Shown one piece after another: positions 51,695 through 61,303 of a stretch of 64,000 bases of DNA. The notes below the pieces were generated by a model. That model saw only the letters and a program-made list of their open reading frames with translations. It did no database searches and had not been told where the DNA came from. Position 1 is the first letter of the stretch. The number at the start of each line of letters is the position of its first letter. Where the stretch lies: contig CAZBHH010000010.1 in assembly GCA_964492065.1 (NCBI GenBank), forward strand, positions 1 through 64,000, written 5' to 3'. The position numbers and the translations under genes are program-made. This DNA comes from JADKAC01 sp964492065. Lineage in GTDB: Bacteria; Bacteroidota; Bacteroidia; Chitinophagales; BACL12.

Positions 51695-54600
51695 TTAAAA
51701 ATCGAAAGACAATCCGAGCCGTATTCTTCTTGGAATGCTATAATTATCCGGGTTTTGCATCCGGGCTGTATAGAGGTCAATAAACGATGCGGCGTTCACC
51801 TGTCCCTCAATGGCTTCGGCTCCATAGGATGAACTTATAAATCCATCGTCCATCGGGTTGCCTGTGTAGCCATACACTGCCATAATATTCTTTGTATCAA
51901 ACAGGTTCTGCACCCATAAATATACATTCATATTTACCATGCGCTCTTTTGATTCTTTACCTACGGCAAAGCCCCATGATTTATCAAGTTTGATATCTGT
52001 GCGGAAGTGCCAGGGCAACCTCGAACCGTTAACAGTACCGTCCAGGTTTGTATTTCTGTCGTCGCCCAATTGCGTAGCAGTCGGATTGCTCTGACGGGTG
52101 TAAGGCTCACCGGAACGTGCGTTAAATGTGAGGTTTAATCCCACGTCATTCAACCAGGCGGGTTGTCCGCCCATCGGATCATCAAAGCGGTAATCCATTA
52201 CCACTTTAATATTATGGCGTGAATCGTAACTCAACGGAATAATTGCCCTGAGGTTCGGCTGTCCTGATCCGATGAGGTTCAACTGTGAAGTTGCGCTGGA
52301 ACCCGTTCCATCGGCAAACTGCAGCGTATAGCTCGTTGACAATTTCAGATTTCTCGTTCTCTTGGCAATGTCATAGGCAATGGATAGCCCTTTTACGGTT
52401 CCAAAATCTATATTGCCAAATGTGGTGTACTGTACCGGAATTGCATAGGGTACGCTGATAATCTGAACCATGTCCCTGAGTTCGCGGTAGAAGGCGGATA
52501 TCTTAAGAACTGATGCTTCATTCAATTGTTGCTGGAAACCTATTTGATAATCGATAGTCTTCTCCGGTTTCAAATCCGGGTTATCGAATACGTTATTCAC
52601 ATTCTCCTGGAAGAAATAATAATCATAGGCCGTAGCGGATGTTCCGGTAGGAGGCCTTTGAGTCAAAATATCGTAGTGTGCAAAGAATAATGCCTCCCTG
52701 TTTATTTCTTTGGAAATCGGGAAGGAGAACGCAATTCTTGGCATTACCGATATCTGCGGTTTATAATCTTCAAAGGAAGAGTTCGGATCAAAGTTCTCGC
52801 TCTTTATATTAATGGTAGGATCGACGATATACGGTGTAATCGTACCGGTAGAAGAGCTCAAGGCTATCGTTCTCGGGTCGGTAATTTCCTCGCCGTTAGC
52901 ATTGTACCAGGTATCCTCATCGCGGTAACCCAGAATTTGTGTCGGGTTGTTATAATCGTCCACATATACTGCAAAATCATCGCCGATATTTCCGGGATGT
53001 GCTCCGTTCGGATTCAGAGCGGGATCCACTTCATTGGTAGAATAAATATCGTATAATGAATATTTATCCTTTAATACGCTGCGATTGGCATCATACCTGT
53101 CAACCCTGACACCAACCCGGAACACGATATCGTTAAAGTTGAAGCGGTCCTGGATGTAACCGGCGGTATATACAGGGCGGAAAGCGCCGATGGGGCGGGT
53201 TTTCTCTCCATCTTCATTGGTGGCTGACCAAAAGTCATTGAAAGAAGGTTGTGTAGTTAACCTGTTGCCCAAAATATCGTAGCCGTTGTAAAATACAAAC
53301 GCATTACCGTTATTCAGCAACTCATCGGCACTAAACAGGTCTAATGAAAACACATCTACCGGCAGATTGTCGATATTGATATAATCCAGTTCCCCCACAT
53401 TATATCCCAGTTCATTTAAACGCTCCCTCAATTGCTGGTCGAAATAGGTTTGATCCTCGGCGACAAACAACCTGTCGTAGCGAATGGTATCAAATTCGCC
53501 GAACGTCAATCCGGATGCCAGATACTCCTCGTAGGTATATTCCTGACCGTCGATTACGAGAATCGGGTTATCGGTATCCAAATTGGTAATATGGCGATTG
53601 GCTAATTGCCGTGAAAGCGTCCACAGACCGATGGGAACTACCTGGTAAACACGCTGCACCTGTTGCTGGAATTCAAAACCGAATTCGATAGAGTGCTTGG
53701 ATACATTTGCCGATTTTTTCCGGCTCTTCAGATCCAGGGCGGCGTTGAAATTCAGTCCGTATTGATCGTTGTTTTGTTTGTAATAGTTGCTATAAGGTAC
53801 GCCGGCATTCCACCAAATTCCATACACGTTGGTACCCTGAACAAAAGCGTCTCCGTTCAGTAAACCACCCCCTAACTGAATCTCGTAAATATTTCTCGGT
53901 GCAAATAAACTCTCTTCGTAATACTGAGTGGTATAGGCGCTCAGTTCGGGGTTTAAAGTACCGGGAGTGTATTCGACGAGTGTATCTAAATAACCGGCCA
54001 GCAGCCAGCCATTCAATCCCGTTGCCGCATCAGTCCCATAGCCGTACACCGGCGCTCTCAAAGTGTTAAACTCGCCGATATACCCGTAGTTAAACGGATT
54101 CATACCGTGCGTTTCATCCTGGAGCGTACCGTAATACTTGGTATAATCGATTTGAATATTGTAAAACGCATTTCCAACGATACCTTCATCTTCGCCATCT
54201 TCACCTTTCTTTTCAGGGAAGCGCTGGGTAAACCTCAAAAATCCGCGGTAGGTATTCTGATCTGAAATGGGATTATTTTCCGAATTAAACAGCGCAAACG
54301 TCCGCACGTAATTATGTGCATTAAATCCCCGCCAGGTCAATCCGAGTTGGAGATTAGTGGTTTTGCTCAATTTATAATCGAAGCGGGTTGTCAGTGAGAT
54401 ACCACCTGAGTTTACATTTTGTTTGTAGGCGATATCTTCCATATCGTCGAATGTAATAAACTCTGAGCTCTTATTAAATCCGGCGCCGGAAACTGCCGGG
54501 CGAAGCGGATTTGCAATGAGTTCCTCCATTACATCATCTTTAATTTTATAATTGCCGATTGCCGAAGGGTCTCCGTCTCTCTCCCATTCGCCCTCTGCGG

Positions 54601-55417
54601 CAATGAAGAAGCCAAATTTGGCATATTCGTTATCCTGGCCTTTATTCTCCCGGATAAGCGGGCCGGTAAGGAATACGGAGGCGAGATTGTAATTATAGGG
54701 GTCCAGCAGGGTTGATGTGGCCACCTCGGCACTTCCATTGTAAACCTTGGAAGGTCCGCGGGTTGTAATTGATATAAATCCACCGGTAGCATCGCCATAT
54801 TTCGGGTCAACACCTCCGGTGATTACCTGTAATTGCTCAATGGCATCCTGAGGCAGTTTCAAGGAACCGGTTACCCGCACACCGTCAATCACATATTCGG
54901 TAGCGTCGCCACGTGAGCCTTTAATACTCAATCCGCCGCCTTCATCGCTCTGGTAAACCCCCTCCTTGGTAGCGGCAATAGAGGTTACGTTCCTTGTGGC
55001 TATTTTCTCGATATCTTCTTTCGTTACCACACCTCCGGTGGATGTATTACCCTTATCCACCAATGGCGCTTCATAAACGATAACAATTTCTTCCAGGGTG
55101 GTATTTTCGCTCAGGGTAATATCTTTCAGGAAGACGATACCCGAAGAAACAACCACATTGGTAACCCGCTGTTTATTGCCCTGATAGGAGGCTTCTACCT
55201 CATAGGTTCCCGGGCTGAGGCCGGGTACTGAATAATGGCCGTCAAAATCCGTGACCGCACCGGTTTCCAAAACGCCATTTTTATAAACAGCTACGTTTGC
55301 AAATGGAATCCCCTCTCCCTTAGGGTCAATTATCTTTCCCTGTATCTCACCGTTTTGAGCAAAGGCCGTGGTTGCCGCAAATACCAGTAGAGTAAATACG
55401 TATAGGAATTTATTCAT
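51695..55417 (-). CDS. Large TonB-dependent receptor
   Basis: 1240 residues. Signal peptide (MNKFLYVFTLLVFAATTAFA), carboxypeptidase-regulatory-like domain (about 24-110, GEIQGKIIDPKGEGIPFANVAVY), plug (about 125-225, with VIDGVRVTGSLKLPQDAIEQLQVI and GGVDPKYGDATGGFISITTRG), and a large barrel ending RRIRLGLSFDF. Length exceeds classic SusC, and SusD is absent. The next two genes are a giant T9SS-type protein and a PorV-family barrel. This organisation is seen in other Bacteroidota and suggests the receptor and surface protein act together. The ligand is unknown. Confidence 0.92.
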   Translation of the reverse strand: MNKFLYVFTLLVFAATTAFAQNGEIQGKIIDPKGEGIPFANVAVYKNGVLETGAVTDFDGHYSVPGLSPGTYEVEASYQGNKQRVTNVVVSSGIVFLKDITLSENTTLEEIVIVYEAPLVDKGNTSTGGVVTKEDIEKIATRNVTSIAATKEGVYQSDEGGGLSIKGSRGDATEYVIDGVRVTGSLKLPQDAIEQLQVITGGVDPKYGDATGGFISITTRGPSKVYNGSAEVATSTLLDPYNYNLASVFLTGPLIRENKGQDNEYAKFGFFIAAEGEWERDGDPSAIGNYKIKDDVMEELIANPLRPAVSGAGFNKSSEFITFDDMEDIAYKQNVNSGGISLTTRFDYKLSKTTNLQLGLTWRGFNAHNYVRTFALFNSENNPISDQNTYRGFLRFTQRFPEKKGEDGEDEGIVGNAFYNIQIDYTKYYGTLQDETHGMNPFNYGYIGEFNTLRAPVYGYGTDAATGLNGWLLAGYLDTLVEYTPGTLNPELSAYTTQYYEESLFAPRNIYEIQLGGGLLNGDAFVQGTNVYGIWWNAGVPYSNYYKQNNDQYGLNFNAALDLKSRKKSANVSKHSIEFGFEFQQQVQRVYQVVPIGLWTLSRQLANRHITNLDTDNPILVIDGQEYTYEEYLASGLTFGEFDTIRYDRLFVAEDQTYFDQQLRERLNELGYNVGELDYINIDNLPVDVFSLDLFSADELLNNGNAFVFYNGYDILGNRLTTQPSFNDFWSATNEDGEKTRPIGAFRPVYTAGYIQDRFNFNDIVFRVGVRVDRYDANRSVLKDKYSLYDIYSTNEVDPALNPNGAHPGNIGDDFAVYVDDYNNPTQILGYRDEDTWYNANGEEITDPRTIALSSSTGTITPYIVDPTINIKSENFDPNSSFEDYKPQISVMPRIAFSFPISKEINREALFFAHYDILTQRPPTGTSATAYDYYFFQENVNNVFDNPDLKPEKTIDYQIGFQQQLNEASVLKISAFYRELRDMVQIISVPYAIPVQYTTFGNIDFGTVKGLSIAYDIAKRTRNLKLSTSYTLQFADGTGSSATSQLNLIGSGQPNLRAIIPLSYDSRHNIKVVMDYRFDDPMGGQPAWLNDVGLNLTFNARSGEPYTRQSNPTATQLGDDRNTNLDGTVNGSRLPWHFRTDIKLDKSWGFAVGKESKERMVNMNVYLWVQNLFDTKNIMAVYGYTGNPMDDGFISSSYGAEAIEGQVNAASFIDLYTARMQNPDNYSIPRRIRLGLSFDF

Positions 55418-55544
55418 ACACAGAAGTTTTAAAAATTGTTAAGATGCCGTAAAAATATATAAATATTCGTAAACAAAAATACCGGCGCTAAAAAAAAGTC
55501 CCGTCAATCCGAAGTCATAATAAAATAAGCACTTTGTCAGAATT

Positions 55545-56477
55545 TTACGATAAATATTCACGGATTTTTCCCACCAAAATTTTAGTTAATTTAAGTTTAG
55601 ACTCCACTGTCCACCCGGCAATATGTGGTGTCATAATTACGTTTTCTAATGCCACCAGTTTATCGAATATTTTTTTATCGCCGGGTGGCAGACCTGCATA
55701 ATTCTCATTTTCAAAGACATCGAGCGCCGCTCCCACCAGTTTGCCGGATTGTAGGGCATCGAGTATGGCAGCTGTATTTACTACCCCGCCCCGCGAGGTA
55801 TTTACCAGGTAAAATGGCTTTGCAGCCGAAGCGATAAAAGATGCATTCACCATATATTTTGTTTCGGAAGTCAGGGGGACATGGAAACTGATAATATCGG
55901 CATGTGCCAATATCCGGTTAAGATCCACCTCCTTTATATAAGTATTGCCGAAACCGGATTTGTACTTATCATAGGCTAAGACAGTACAATCAAACCCCGA
56001 TAGTTTTTTGGCAAATGCGCTTCCCGTGTTGCCAAAACCAACGATGCCGATAGTTTTGCCCTCAATTTCCACTCCCCGGTTCTCTTCCCGTCTCCAAATT
56101 CCGTTTCTAATCTGAGAATCAGCCCGACAGATATTGTTTAACAATCCGAGCAGGAGGCCCAGCGCATGTTCGGCTACCGCATTGGCATTGCCTTCGGGCG
56201 CACTGAACACCCCGATATGACGCTGTGCCGCATAGTGCGTATCGATATGTTCCATCCCCGAACCGACTCTTCCAACACACTGCAGATGCTTACCGCGGTC
56301 TATAAGGTCTTTATCTACCCTGATTTTGGTATTGACAATCAGTACGGCGTATTGGTGAATGATTTCCCTTGTCTGTTCGTAAGTAATCTCAGGGAGGTAA
56401 TCCACTTCAAAGTGCATAGACTTAAACGCATCGATCATCGAGGGGTGGACATCATCGGTTATCAGCACTTTTTTCAT
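55545..56477 (-). CDS. D-2-hydroxyacid dehydrogenase (SerA-like)
   Basis: 310 residues, NAD-dependent. The lid domain is residues 1-95 (RVGSGMEHIDT marks the hinge). The Rossmann motif is GIVGFGNTGSAFAKKL, the conserved region NTSRGGVV contains the catalytic Arg neighbourhood, and HIAGWT has the catalytic His. 3-Phosphoglycerate or another 2-hydroxyacid is a possible substrate; there is no ACT regulatory domain, so assignment to serA is not secure. The 5' end overlaps ksgA by 26 bp on the same strand, which suggests coupled expression. Confidence 0.85.
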   Translation of the reverse strand: MKKVLITDDVHPSMIDAFKSMHFEVDYLPEITYEQTREIIHQYAVLIVNTKIRVDKDLIDRGKHLQCVGRVGSGMEHIDTHYAAQRHIGVFSAPEGNANAVAEHALGLLLGLLNNICRADSQIRNGIWRREENRGVEIEGKTIGIVGFGNTGSAFAKKLSGFDCTVLAYDKYKSGFGNTYIKEVDLNRILAHADIISFHVPLTSETKYMVNASFIASAAKPFYLVNTSRGGVVNTAAILDALQSGKLVGAALDVFENENYAGLPPGDKKIFDKLVALENVIMTPHIAGWTVESKLKLTKILVGKIREYLS

Positions 56478-57267
56478 TTTGTAATTCTTCGGTAAATTGA
56501 ATGAACTGTTCTACACTAAGTTGTTCGGCTCGCAGGTGACTCCAGCCGTATTGCGCCAAAATGCGATCAGCGCCTTTCATTTGGGCTAAGGCATTGCTCA
56601 GTTTCTTCCTGCGCTGATTGAAAGCCGCTTTAACCAAGTTGCGCAAAATGGAGGCATCCCAGGTCTCGGGTTGTGTTTTTCTCTTCAAACGTATTACCGC
56701 TGAATGAACCTTCGGCGGCGGTGAAAAGTATTGCGGCGCAACTTCAAAGAGATATTCTGCGGCGTAGTAAGCCTGGGTCAGCACGCTAATGACGCCATAC
56801 GCCTTCGAGCCGTGTCCCGCTGTAATGCGCTGCGCCATTTCCCGCTGAAACATGCCTACGGCCAACGAGACAATCTCCTTATGGTGCAGGATATGAAAAA
56901 CTATCTGTGAAGAAATATTATATGGGAAATTGCCGATAATATAGAGATTACCGGAATGCAGCCTATCCAGGTCTTGCTTTAAAAAGTCGCCGGCTAATAT
57001 CTTGTCCTGCCCCAGCAGCCATTGTTCGGAGGCGAGTTGTATAATGCGTCTGTCTATTTCGGAAATATACAATTGCCCGGGAAACCTCGTACGGAGAATT
57101 CTCGTCAGAACGCCTAAACCCGGCCCAACTTCTATTACTTTCCCGTCGGGTTTTATATCCGGTAAGGCTTCCGTTATGCGCAATGCGATGCGGTCGTCAT
57201 TTAAAAAATGCTGCCCCAGTGATTTTTTTGTTAGAAAGCGATTCAATTGAATACGAGTTGCGTGCAA
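56452..57267 (-). CDS. rsmA: 16S rRNA dimethyladenosine transferase RsmA (KsgA)
   Basis: 271 residues. It dimethylates A1518 and A1519 in 16S rRNA. Signatures are SLGQHFLND, the SAM loop VIEVGPGLGVLTRIL and the NFPYNIS catalytic motif. No ATG exists; the longest frame starts with TTG at 57267, and an inner TTG at 57246 would still give a full domain. The gene is divergent from pdxA; in E. coli the two adjoin in one operon, so the neighbourhood is conserved but the orientation differs. Confidence 0.94.
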   Translation of the reverse strand: MHATRIQLNRFLTKKSLGQHFLNDDRIALRITEALPDIKPDGKVIEVGPGLGVLTRILRTRFPGQLYISEIDRRIIQLASEQWLLGQDKILAGDFLKQDLDRLHSGNLYIIGNFPYNISSQIVFHILHHKEIVSLAVGMFQREMAQRITAGHGSKAYGVISVLTQAYYAAEYLFEVAPQYFSPPPKVHSAVIRLKRKTQPETWDASILRNLVKAAFNQRRKKLSNALAQMKGADRILAQYGWSHLRAEQLSVEQFIQFTEELQNEKSADNR

Positions 57268-57277
57268 CGAAAGTGCT

Positions 57278-57285
57278 TATTTTTG
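57278..57285 (+). promoter_or_regulatory. -7 box TATTTTTG of pdxA
   Basis: TAnnTTTG match, 27 nt before the preferred pdxA ATG at 57313. A TTG lies 17 nt further upstream (57258-57260). The box falls inside the longer upstream frame, which supports the later start. Confidence 0.5.
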
Positions 57286-57312
57286 TTGAAACATTATAAT
57301 ACAATTTACATT

Positions 57313-58365
57313 ATGGCAGCAGAGAAGATAACTGTGGGGTTTTCAATTGGCGATATAAATGGTATCGGCCCGGAGGTAATCGTACGAGCGCTGGAAGATC
57401 AGCGCATTTTGAAAATGTGCACACCTGTTATTTACGCATCCAACAGACTGATTTCCTATTTCAAAAAATCACTGAATGCCGAAGGGTTTAACTACGCATC
57501 GTGCAGCAGGGCGGCAGACGCAAATCCAAAAACTATTAATATTATTAATTGTATTACCGATGATATCCAGGTACTGCCCGGTCAAATAAATGCCACCGGC
57601 GCCCGCACGGCCTATGTATCGCTGGATGCTGCCGTCACCGATCTGATTGCAGGCGATATCCATGCATTGGTAACTGCTCCAATTCACAAACAGAATATGC
57701 AGCAAGAGGGATTCGGGTTCAATGGCCATACGGGGTATTTAACACACCGCTGTAACGCTGCCGAGAGTCTAATGCTGCTCACTTCCGGAACACTGCGCAC
57801 CGCCCTTGTCACCGAGCATGTACCCATAAAGGAGGTCGCAACTATTATTTCAAAAGAGCGCATTATCTCCAAATTGCAATTGTTACACAATTCCCTTCGA
57901 CAGGACTTTGGCATTGACAAACCCACAATTGCCGTATTAGGCCTGAACCCGCATTCGGGCGATGACGGATTATTAGGTTTGGAGGAAAAAGAAATTATCA
58001 TACCGGCGATTCAGGAAGTACAAAAGAAAGGGATGCTTGCGGTAGGACCGTTTTCTGCCGATGGTTTTTTTGGCACCAACAGCTTCCTGAAATTTGATGC
58101 CGTACTGGCCATGTACCACGACCAGGGGCTCATTCCCTTCAAATCGCTGGCATTTGCCGAAGGCGTAAACTTTACAGCGGGACTGCCGGTGATTCGCACC
58201 TCTCCCGACCATGGAACTGCTTTCGATATTGCGGGAAAAGGCCTGGCAAACCCCGATTCCCTGCTCGCCGCCCTGTTCGCCGCCATGGATATCTGGCGGC
58301 AGCGCAGCCTGTATAAGGAAAGCCGGGCAAACCCACTCAAAAGAAATTTACTGGAGGCCGAATAA
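57313..58365 (+). CDS. pdxA: 4-hydroxythreonine-4-phosphate dehydrogenase
   Basis: 350 residues from MAAEKITVGFSIGDINGIG. Conserved blocks: GDINGIGPEVIV at the start, TAPIHKQNMQQEGFGFNGHTGYL, the metal-site GLNPHSGDDGLLG and AMYHDQGLIPFK, and RTSPDHGTAFDIAGK. It acts in DXP-dependent pyridoxal phosphate synthesis. A frame extension to 57247 begins with TTG and crosses the promoter, so it is rejected. It is followed 62 nt later by the yceD operon, which has its own promoter. Confidence 0.95.
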   Translation: MAAEKITVGFSIGDINGIGPEVIVRALEDQRILKMCTPVIYASNRLISYFKKSLNAEGFNYASCSRAADANPKTINIINCITDDIQVLPGQINATGARTAYVSLDAAVTDLIAGDIHALVTAPIHKQNMQQEGFGFNGHTGYLTHRCNAAESLMLLTSGTLRTALVTEHVPIKEVATIISKERIISKLQLLHNSLRQDFGIDKPTIAVLGLNPHSGDDGLLGLEEKEIIIPAIQEVQKKGMLAVGPFSADGFFGTNSFLKFDAVLAMYHDQGLIPFKSLAFAEGVNFTAGLPVIRTSPDHGTAFDIAGKGLANPDSLLAALFAAMDIWRQRSLYKESRANPLKRNLLEAE

Positions 58366-58400
58366 CGACGGGGCCGTTTTATTAGATAACCGAATTGTAT

Positions 58401-58408
58401 TACCTTTG
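58401..58408 (+). promoter_or_regulatory. -7 box TACCTTTG of the yceD-rpmF-fabH-efp-accBC operon
   Basis: TAnnTTTG match, 19 nt before a GTG at 58428. A TTTT lies 20 nt upstream of it. It falls within the longest possible reading frame of the downstream gene and therefore argues for the GTG start. Confidence 0.55.
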
Positions 58409-58427
58409 TGGGCTTTTATCAACACAG

Positions 58428-58976
58428 GTGAAGGATTTGAGGGAATATCGCATCCCTTTTATTGGGCTGAAAAATGGGAAACATCACTTTAACTATGAGG
58501 TTGATGATTCGTTTTTTTCGCATTTCCCTGCCAGTCAGGTAAATGTAGCCAAATTGTTTGTTGACCTGGCGTTTGATAAAAAGGAGCGATTGTTTATTCT
58601 CGAGTTTGATATTTCGGGGACGGTACAGACGATGTGTGATTTATGCGGGCAGGATTTTAAACTTCCGGTGCACGGTGTACATACCCAATATATTAAAATA
58701 GGTGAACAACCTGACGAGTTGGCACACGGCGATGAAGATATTCTTTGGATTGCGGAAGGGGAAGGCGTGTTAGATATCACAGAACTGATTTACGAGTTCA
58801 TTCATTTAAGTTTGCCAATGCAAAAGATACATCCGGTGAATCCGGACGGGACGCCGGGGTGCGATGCCGAAATACTGAAATTATTGCATACGGGTACAAC
58901 AGAGGCGGATCAGACTGATCCCCGTTGGGCTGCATTAAACCATATTAAAAACTTTAAAAAACAGAATTATGCCTAA
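58428..58976 (+). CDS. DUF177 (YceD-like) protein
   Basis: 182 residues from GTG (VKDLREYRIPFIGLKNGKHH). The DUF177 signature is present: a Cys pair in MCDLCGQDF and the acidic stretch LDITELIYEFIHLSLPM. In many bacteria and plants YceD-like proteins act in 23S rRNA or ribosome maturation and are encoded next to rpmF, as here. A TTG at 58395 would give 193 residues but would overlap the promoter. The 3' end overlaps rpmF by 8 bp. Confidence 0.88.
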   Translation: MKDLREYRIPFIGLKNGKHHFNYEVDDSFFSHFPASQVNVAKLFVDLAFDKKERLFILEFDISGTVQTMCDLCGQDFKLPVHGVHTQYIKIGEQPDELAHGDEDILWIAEGEGVLDITELIYEFIHLSLPMQKIHPVNPDGTPGCDAEILKLLHTGTTEADQTDPRWAALNHIKNFKKQNYA

Positions 58977-59154
58977 TCCTAGACGTCGCCATTCAAAGAC
59001 AAGGACAAAATTGCGCAGAACGCACGACAGTGCCGCCGTGCCTCATGTTACAGCATGTCCAAATTGCGGAGCACCCGTTTTGCGCCATCGCGTCTGCGGT
59101 GAATGCGGCAATTACCGCGGTAAGGTTGCCATCGACAAGAGCAACGAATCTTAA
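58969..59154 (+). CDS. rpmF: Ribosomal protein bL32
   Basis: 61 residues. Starts MPNPRRRHSKTRTKLRRTH and has a complete zinc ribbon of two CxxC pairs (CPNCGAP, CGECGNYRG). The four-Cys (zinc-dependent) form implies that zinc-free paralogues, if present, lie elsewhere. It overlaps yceD by 8 bp and precedes fabH by 15 bp. The plsX gene that often lies between rpmF and fabH is absent. Confidence 0.96.
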   Translation: MPNPRRRHSKTRTKLRRTHDSAAVPHVTACPNCGAPVLRHRVCGECGNYRGKVAIDKSNES

Positions 59155-59169
59155 CATTTTAATTTTCTT

Positions 59170-60162
59170 ATGAATAGACCAAACGCAGCCATAACCGGTG
59201 TGCATGGCTGGGTTCCCGAATACCGGCTCACCAACCAGGAATTAGAAAAACTGGTAGATACCACCGACGAGTGGATACTGACCCGTACGGGAATCAGGGA
59301 AAGGCGCATCCTGAAAGGAGAAGGGATGGCCACTTCCGACATGGTAGTGGAAGCCGTTAAGGGCCTGCTCGAAAAAACGGGTAATGCGCCCACAGACATC
59401 GACATGCTGATCGTGGCTACCACCACTCCGGACATGGCATTTCCGGCAACTGCCAATATCGCCTGTGATAAACTGGGTACCAAAGACATTTTAAGCTACG
59501 ACATCAGCGCAGCCTGCAGCGGTTTCCTGTTTGCCTTGACTACGGGCGCTAAATTCATTGAATCGGGCACCTTTAAAAAAGTGGTCGTAGCAGGGGCAGA
59601 CAAGATGAGTTCCATCATTGACTATACTGACCGGGCAACCTGTGTACTTTTTGGAGATGGAGCCGGCGCCGTTTTGCTGGAACCCAATTACGATGGTTGC
59701 GGAATTATCGATTCGGTGTTAAAATCGGATGGCTCAGGCAGATTTTTCCTGCATCAAAAGGCGGGAGGCTCCTTGAAACCGGCCTCGTATGAAACCGTGG
59801 ACAAGAACGAACACAAGGTGTATCAGGAAGGCAAAACCGTATTCAAATTTGCCGTAAAAAATATGGCGGATGTAGCCGAAGAAATTATGCAGCGCAACGC
59901 ACTGACCAGTGATGATATCGCTTACTTAGTACCGCACCAGGCGAATAAGCGCATCATTGATGCCACCGCAGAACGCATGGGGCTCCCATCGGAGAAAGTG
60001 ATGATTAACATCGAAAAATACGGCAATACCACGGCGGCGACTATACCCTTGTGTTTGTGGGAATGGGAGGACAAATTACACCGGGGCGATAATATTATAC
60101 TGGCTGCTTTTGGCGGCGGGTTTACCTGGGGCGCCACTTATATCAAGTGGACTTACAATTAA
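59170..60162 (+). CDS. fabH: 3-oxoacyl-ACP synthase III (KAS III)
   Basis: 330 residues. Catalytic triad Cys116 (DISAACSGFL), His256 (VPHQANKR) and Asn286 (EKYGNTTAAT) are all present. It condenses acetyl-CoA (or a branched starter) with malonyl-ACP to begin fatty-acid synthesis. Thiolase-fold features such as GDGAGAVLLEP are intact. The downstream accB and accC supply malonyl-CoA, so the operon couples fatty-acid initiation with ribosomal proteins and efp. Confidence 0.96.
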   Translation: MNRPNAAITGVHGWVPEYRLTNQELEKLVDTTDEWILTRTGIRERRILKGEGMATSDMVVEAVKGLLEKTGNAPTDIDMLIVATTTPDMAFPATANIACDKLGTKDILSYDISAACSGFLFALTTGAKFIESGTFKKVVVAGADKMSSIIDYTDRATCVLFGDGAGAVLLEPNYDGCGIIDSVLKSDGSGRFFLHQKAGGSLKPASYETVDKNEHKVYQEGKTVFKFAVKNMADVAEEIMQRNALTSDDIAYLVPHQANKRIIDATAERMGLPSEKVMINIEKYGNTTAATIPLCLWEWEDKLHRGDNIILAAFGGGFTWGATYIKWTYN

Positions 60163-60177
60163 CAAAAAACAATTTTT

Positions 60178-60741
60178 ATGGCAACAACAGCGGATTTTAG
60201 AAACGGATTATGCCTTTCAATGAATAATGACATTTGGCAGGTAATTGAATTCCTTCACGTAAAACCCGGCAAGGGCAATGCGTTTGTGAGGAGCAAATTA
60301 AGGAGCCTGACTACGGGCAGAGTTCTGGAAAACACCTTCCCATCCGGCGCCAATATAGATGTAGTACGGGTGGAGAGGCGCACCTACCAATTCTTATACG
60401 AAGATGATTACGGATTGAATTTCATGAACAACGAAACCTTTGAACAGGTAACGCTCAATAAGGAAATGGTCGATGGAAGGCAGTTTTTGAAAGAAGGCCA
60501 GGAAGTGGATATTTTGTTTCATGCCGAAGATGAAAGGCCCCTGCTTTGCGAACTGCCCGCTCATATTATTTTAACAATTACATTTGCAGAACCGGGTGTT
60601 AAAGGGAATACAGCCACTAATGCCTATAAAAATGCTACGGTCGAAACCGGCGCAAACATACAGGTACCTCTTTTTGTGGAAGAGGGCGATAAAATAAAAA
60701 TAGATACCCGTACATTCGCATATATGGAACGAGTTAAATAA
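60178..60741 (+). CDS. efp: Elongation factor P
   Basis: 187 residues with the three-barrel architecture. The modification-site loop is VKPGKGNAFVRSK, with Lys32 at the position of the beta-lysylated residue of E. coli. EF-P relieves stalling at polyproline. The C-terminal block PLFVEEGDKIKIDTRTFAYMERVK is typical. It sits 15 nt after fabH and 6 nt before accB. No modification genes (epmA or equivalents) are in the window. Confidence 0.97.
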   Translation: MATTADFRNGLCLSMNNDIWQVIEFLHVKPGKGNAFVRSKLRSLTTGRVLENTFPSGANIDVVRVERRTYQFLYEDDYGLNFMNNETFEQVTLNKEMVDGRQFLKEGQEVDILFHAEDERPLLCELPAHIILTITFAEPGVKGNTATNAYKNATVETGANIQVPLFVEEGDKIKIDTRTFAYMERVK

Positions 60742-60747
60742 CGGATT

Positions 60748-61245
60748 ATGGATTTTAAACAAATACAAGAACTCATAAGACTGGTTGGGAAAAACAATAT
60801 TTCCGAACTGAGTATTGAAGAGGAGAATTTTAAAATTAAAATTAAAACCGTAGGAAATAATCCCATCATCGTGGAGACTCCCTCCTATATGCAGGCGCCG
60901 GTAGTTCAGGCGCCGGTTCAAATAACGCAACCCGTTACCGAAAAACCCAAAGAAACCGTAACGACGACGACACCGGTTGAAAAGCCCGATACCGGCGATG
61001 ATAAACTCATCACGATTAAGTCGCCCATCGTGGGCACCTTTTACCGCTCGCCGGGGCCGGACAAGGATGTTTATGTTAACGTCGGCGACAGTGTAACCGT
61101 TGGAAGCGTGCTCTGTATTATTGAGGCAATGAAATTATTTAATGAAATCGAATCGGAATACAGCGGCACCATTGTAAAAATCCTGGTGGATGACGCTTCA
61201 CCGGTAGAATTTGACCAGCCGCTGTTTCTCATAGACACAAAATAA
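60748..61245 (+). CDS. accB: Biotin carboxyl carrier protein of acetyl-CoA carboxylase
   Basis: 165 residues. N-terminal domain (1-45) then a Pro/Thr/Val-rich linker (about 48-85, with tandem QAPV/TTTPV runs) and the biotinyl domain with IIEAMKLFNEIE, where Lys129 is the biotin attachment site. It is the carrier for biotin carboxylase AccC, encoded 58 bp downstream. The protein acts in the first committed step of fatty-acid synthesis. Confidence 0.96.
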   Translation: MDFKQIQELIRLVGKNNISELSIEEENFKIKIKTVGNNPIIVETPSYMQAPVVQAPVQITQPVTEKPKETVTTTTPVEKPDTGDDKLITIKSPIVGTFYRSPGPDKDVYVNVGDSVTVGSVLCIIEAMKLFNEIESEYSGTIVKILVDDASPVEFDQPLFLIDTK

Positions 61246-61303
61246 TGTTCTGGTAAACCCTATTCAATAAAACTTTTGTGGCCCGCATATTAAATGCAAA
61301 TAC

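Noticed and set aside
58395..58427. TTG start adding 11 residues to the DUF177 protein
   Set aside because: It lies on the TACCTTTG box; the conserved family start corresponds to the GTG at 58428.
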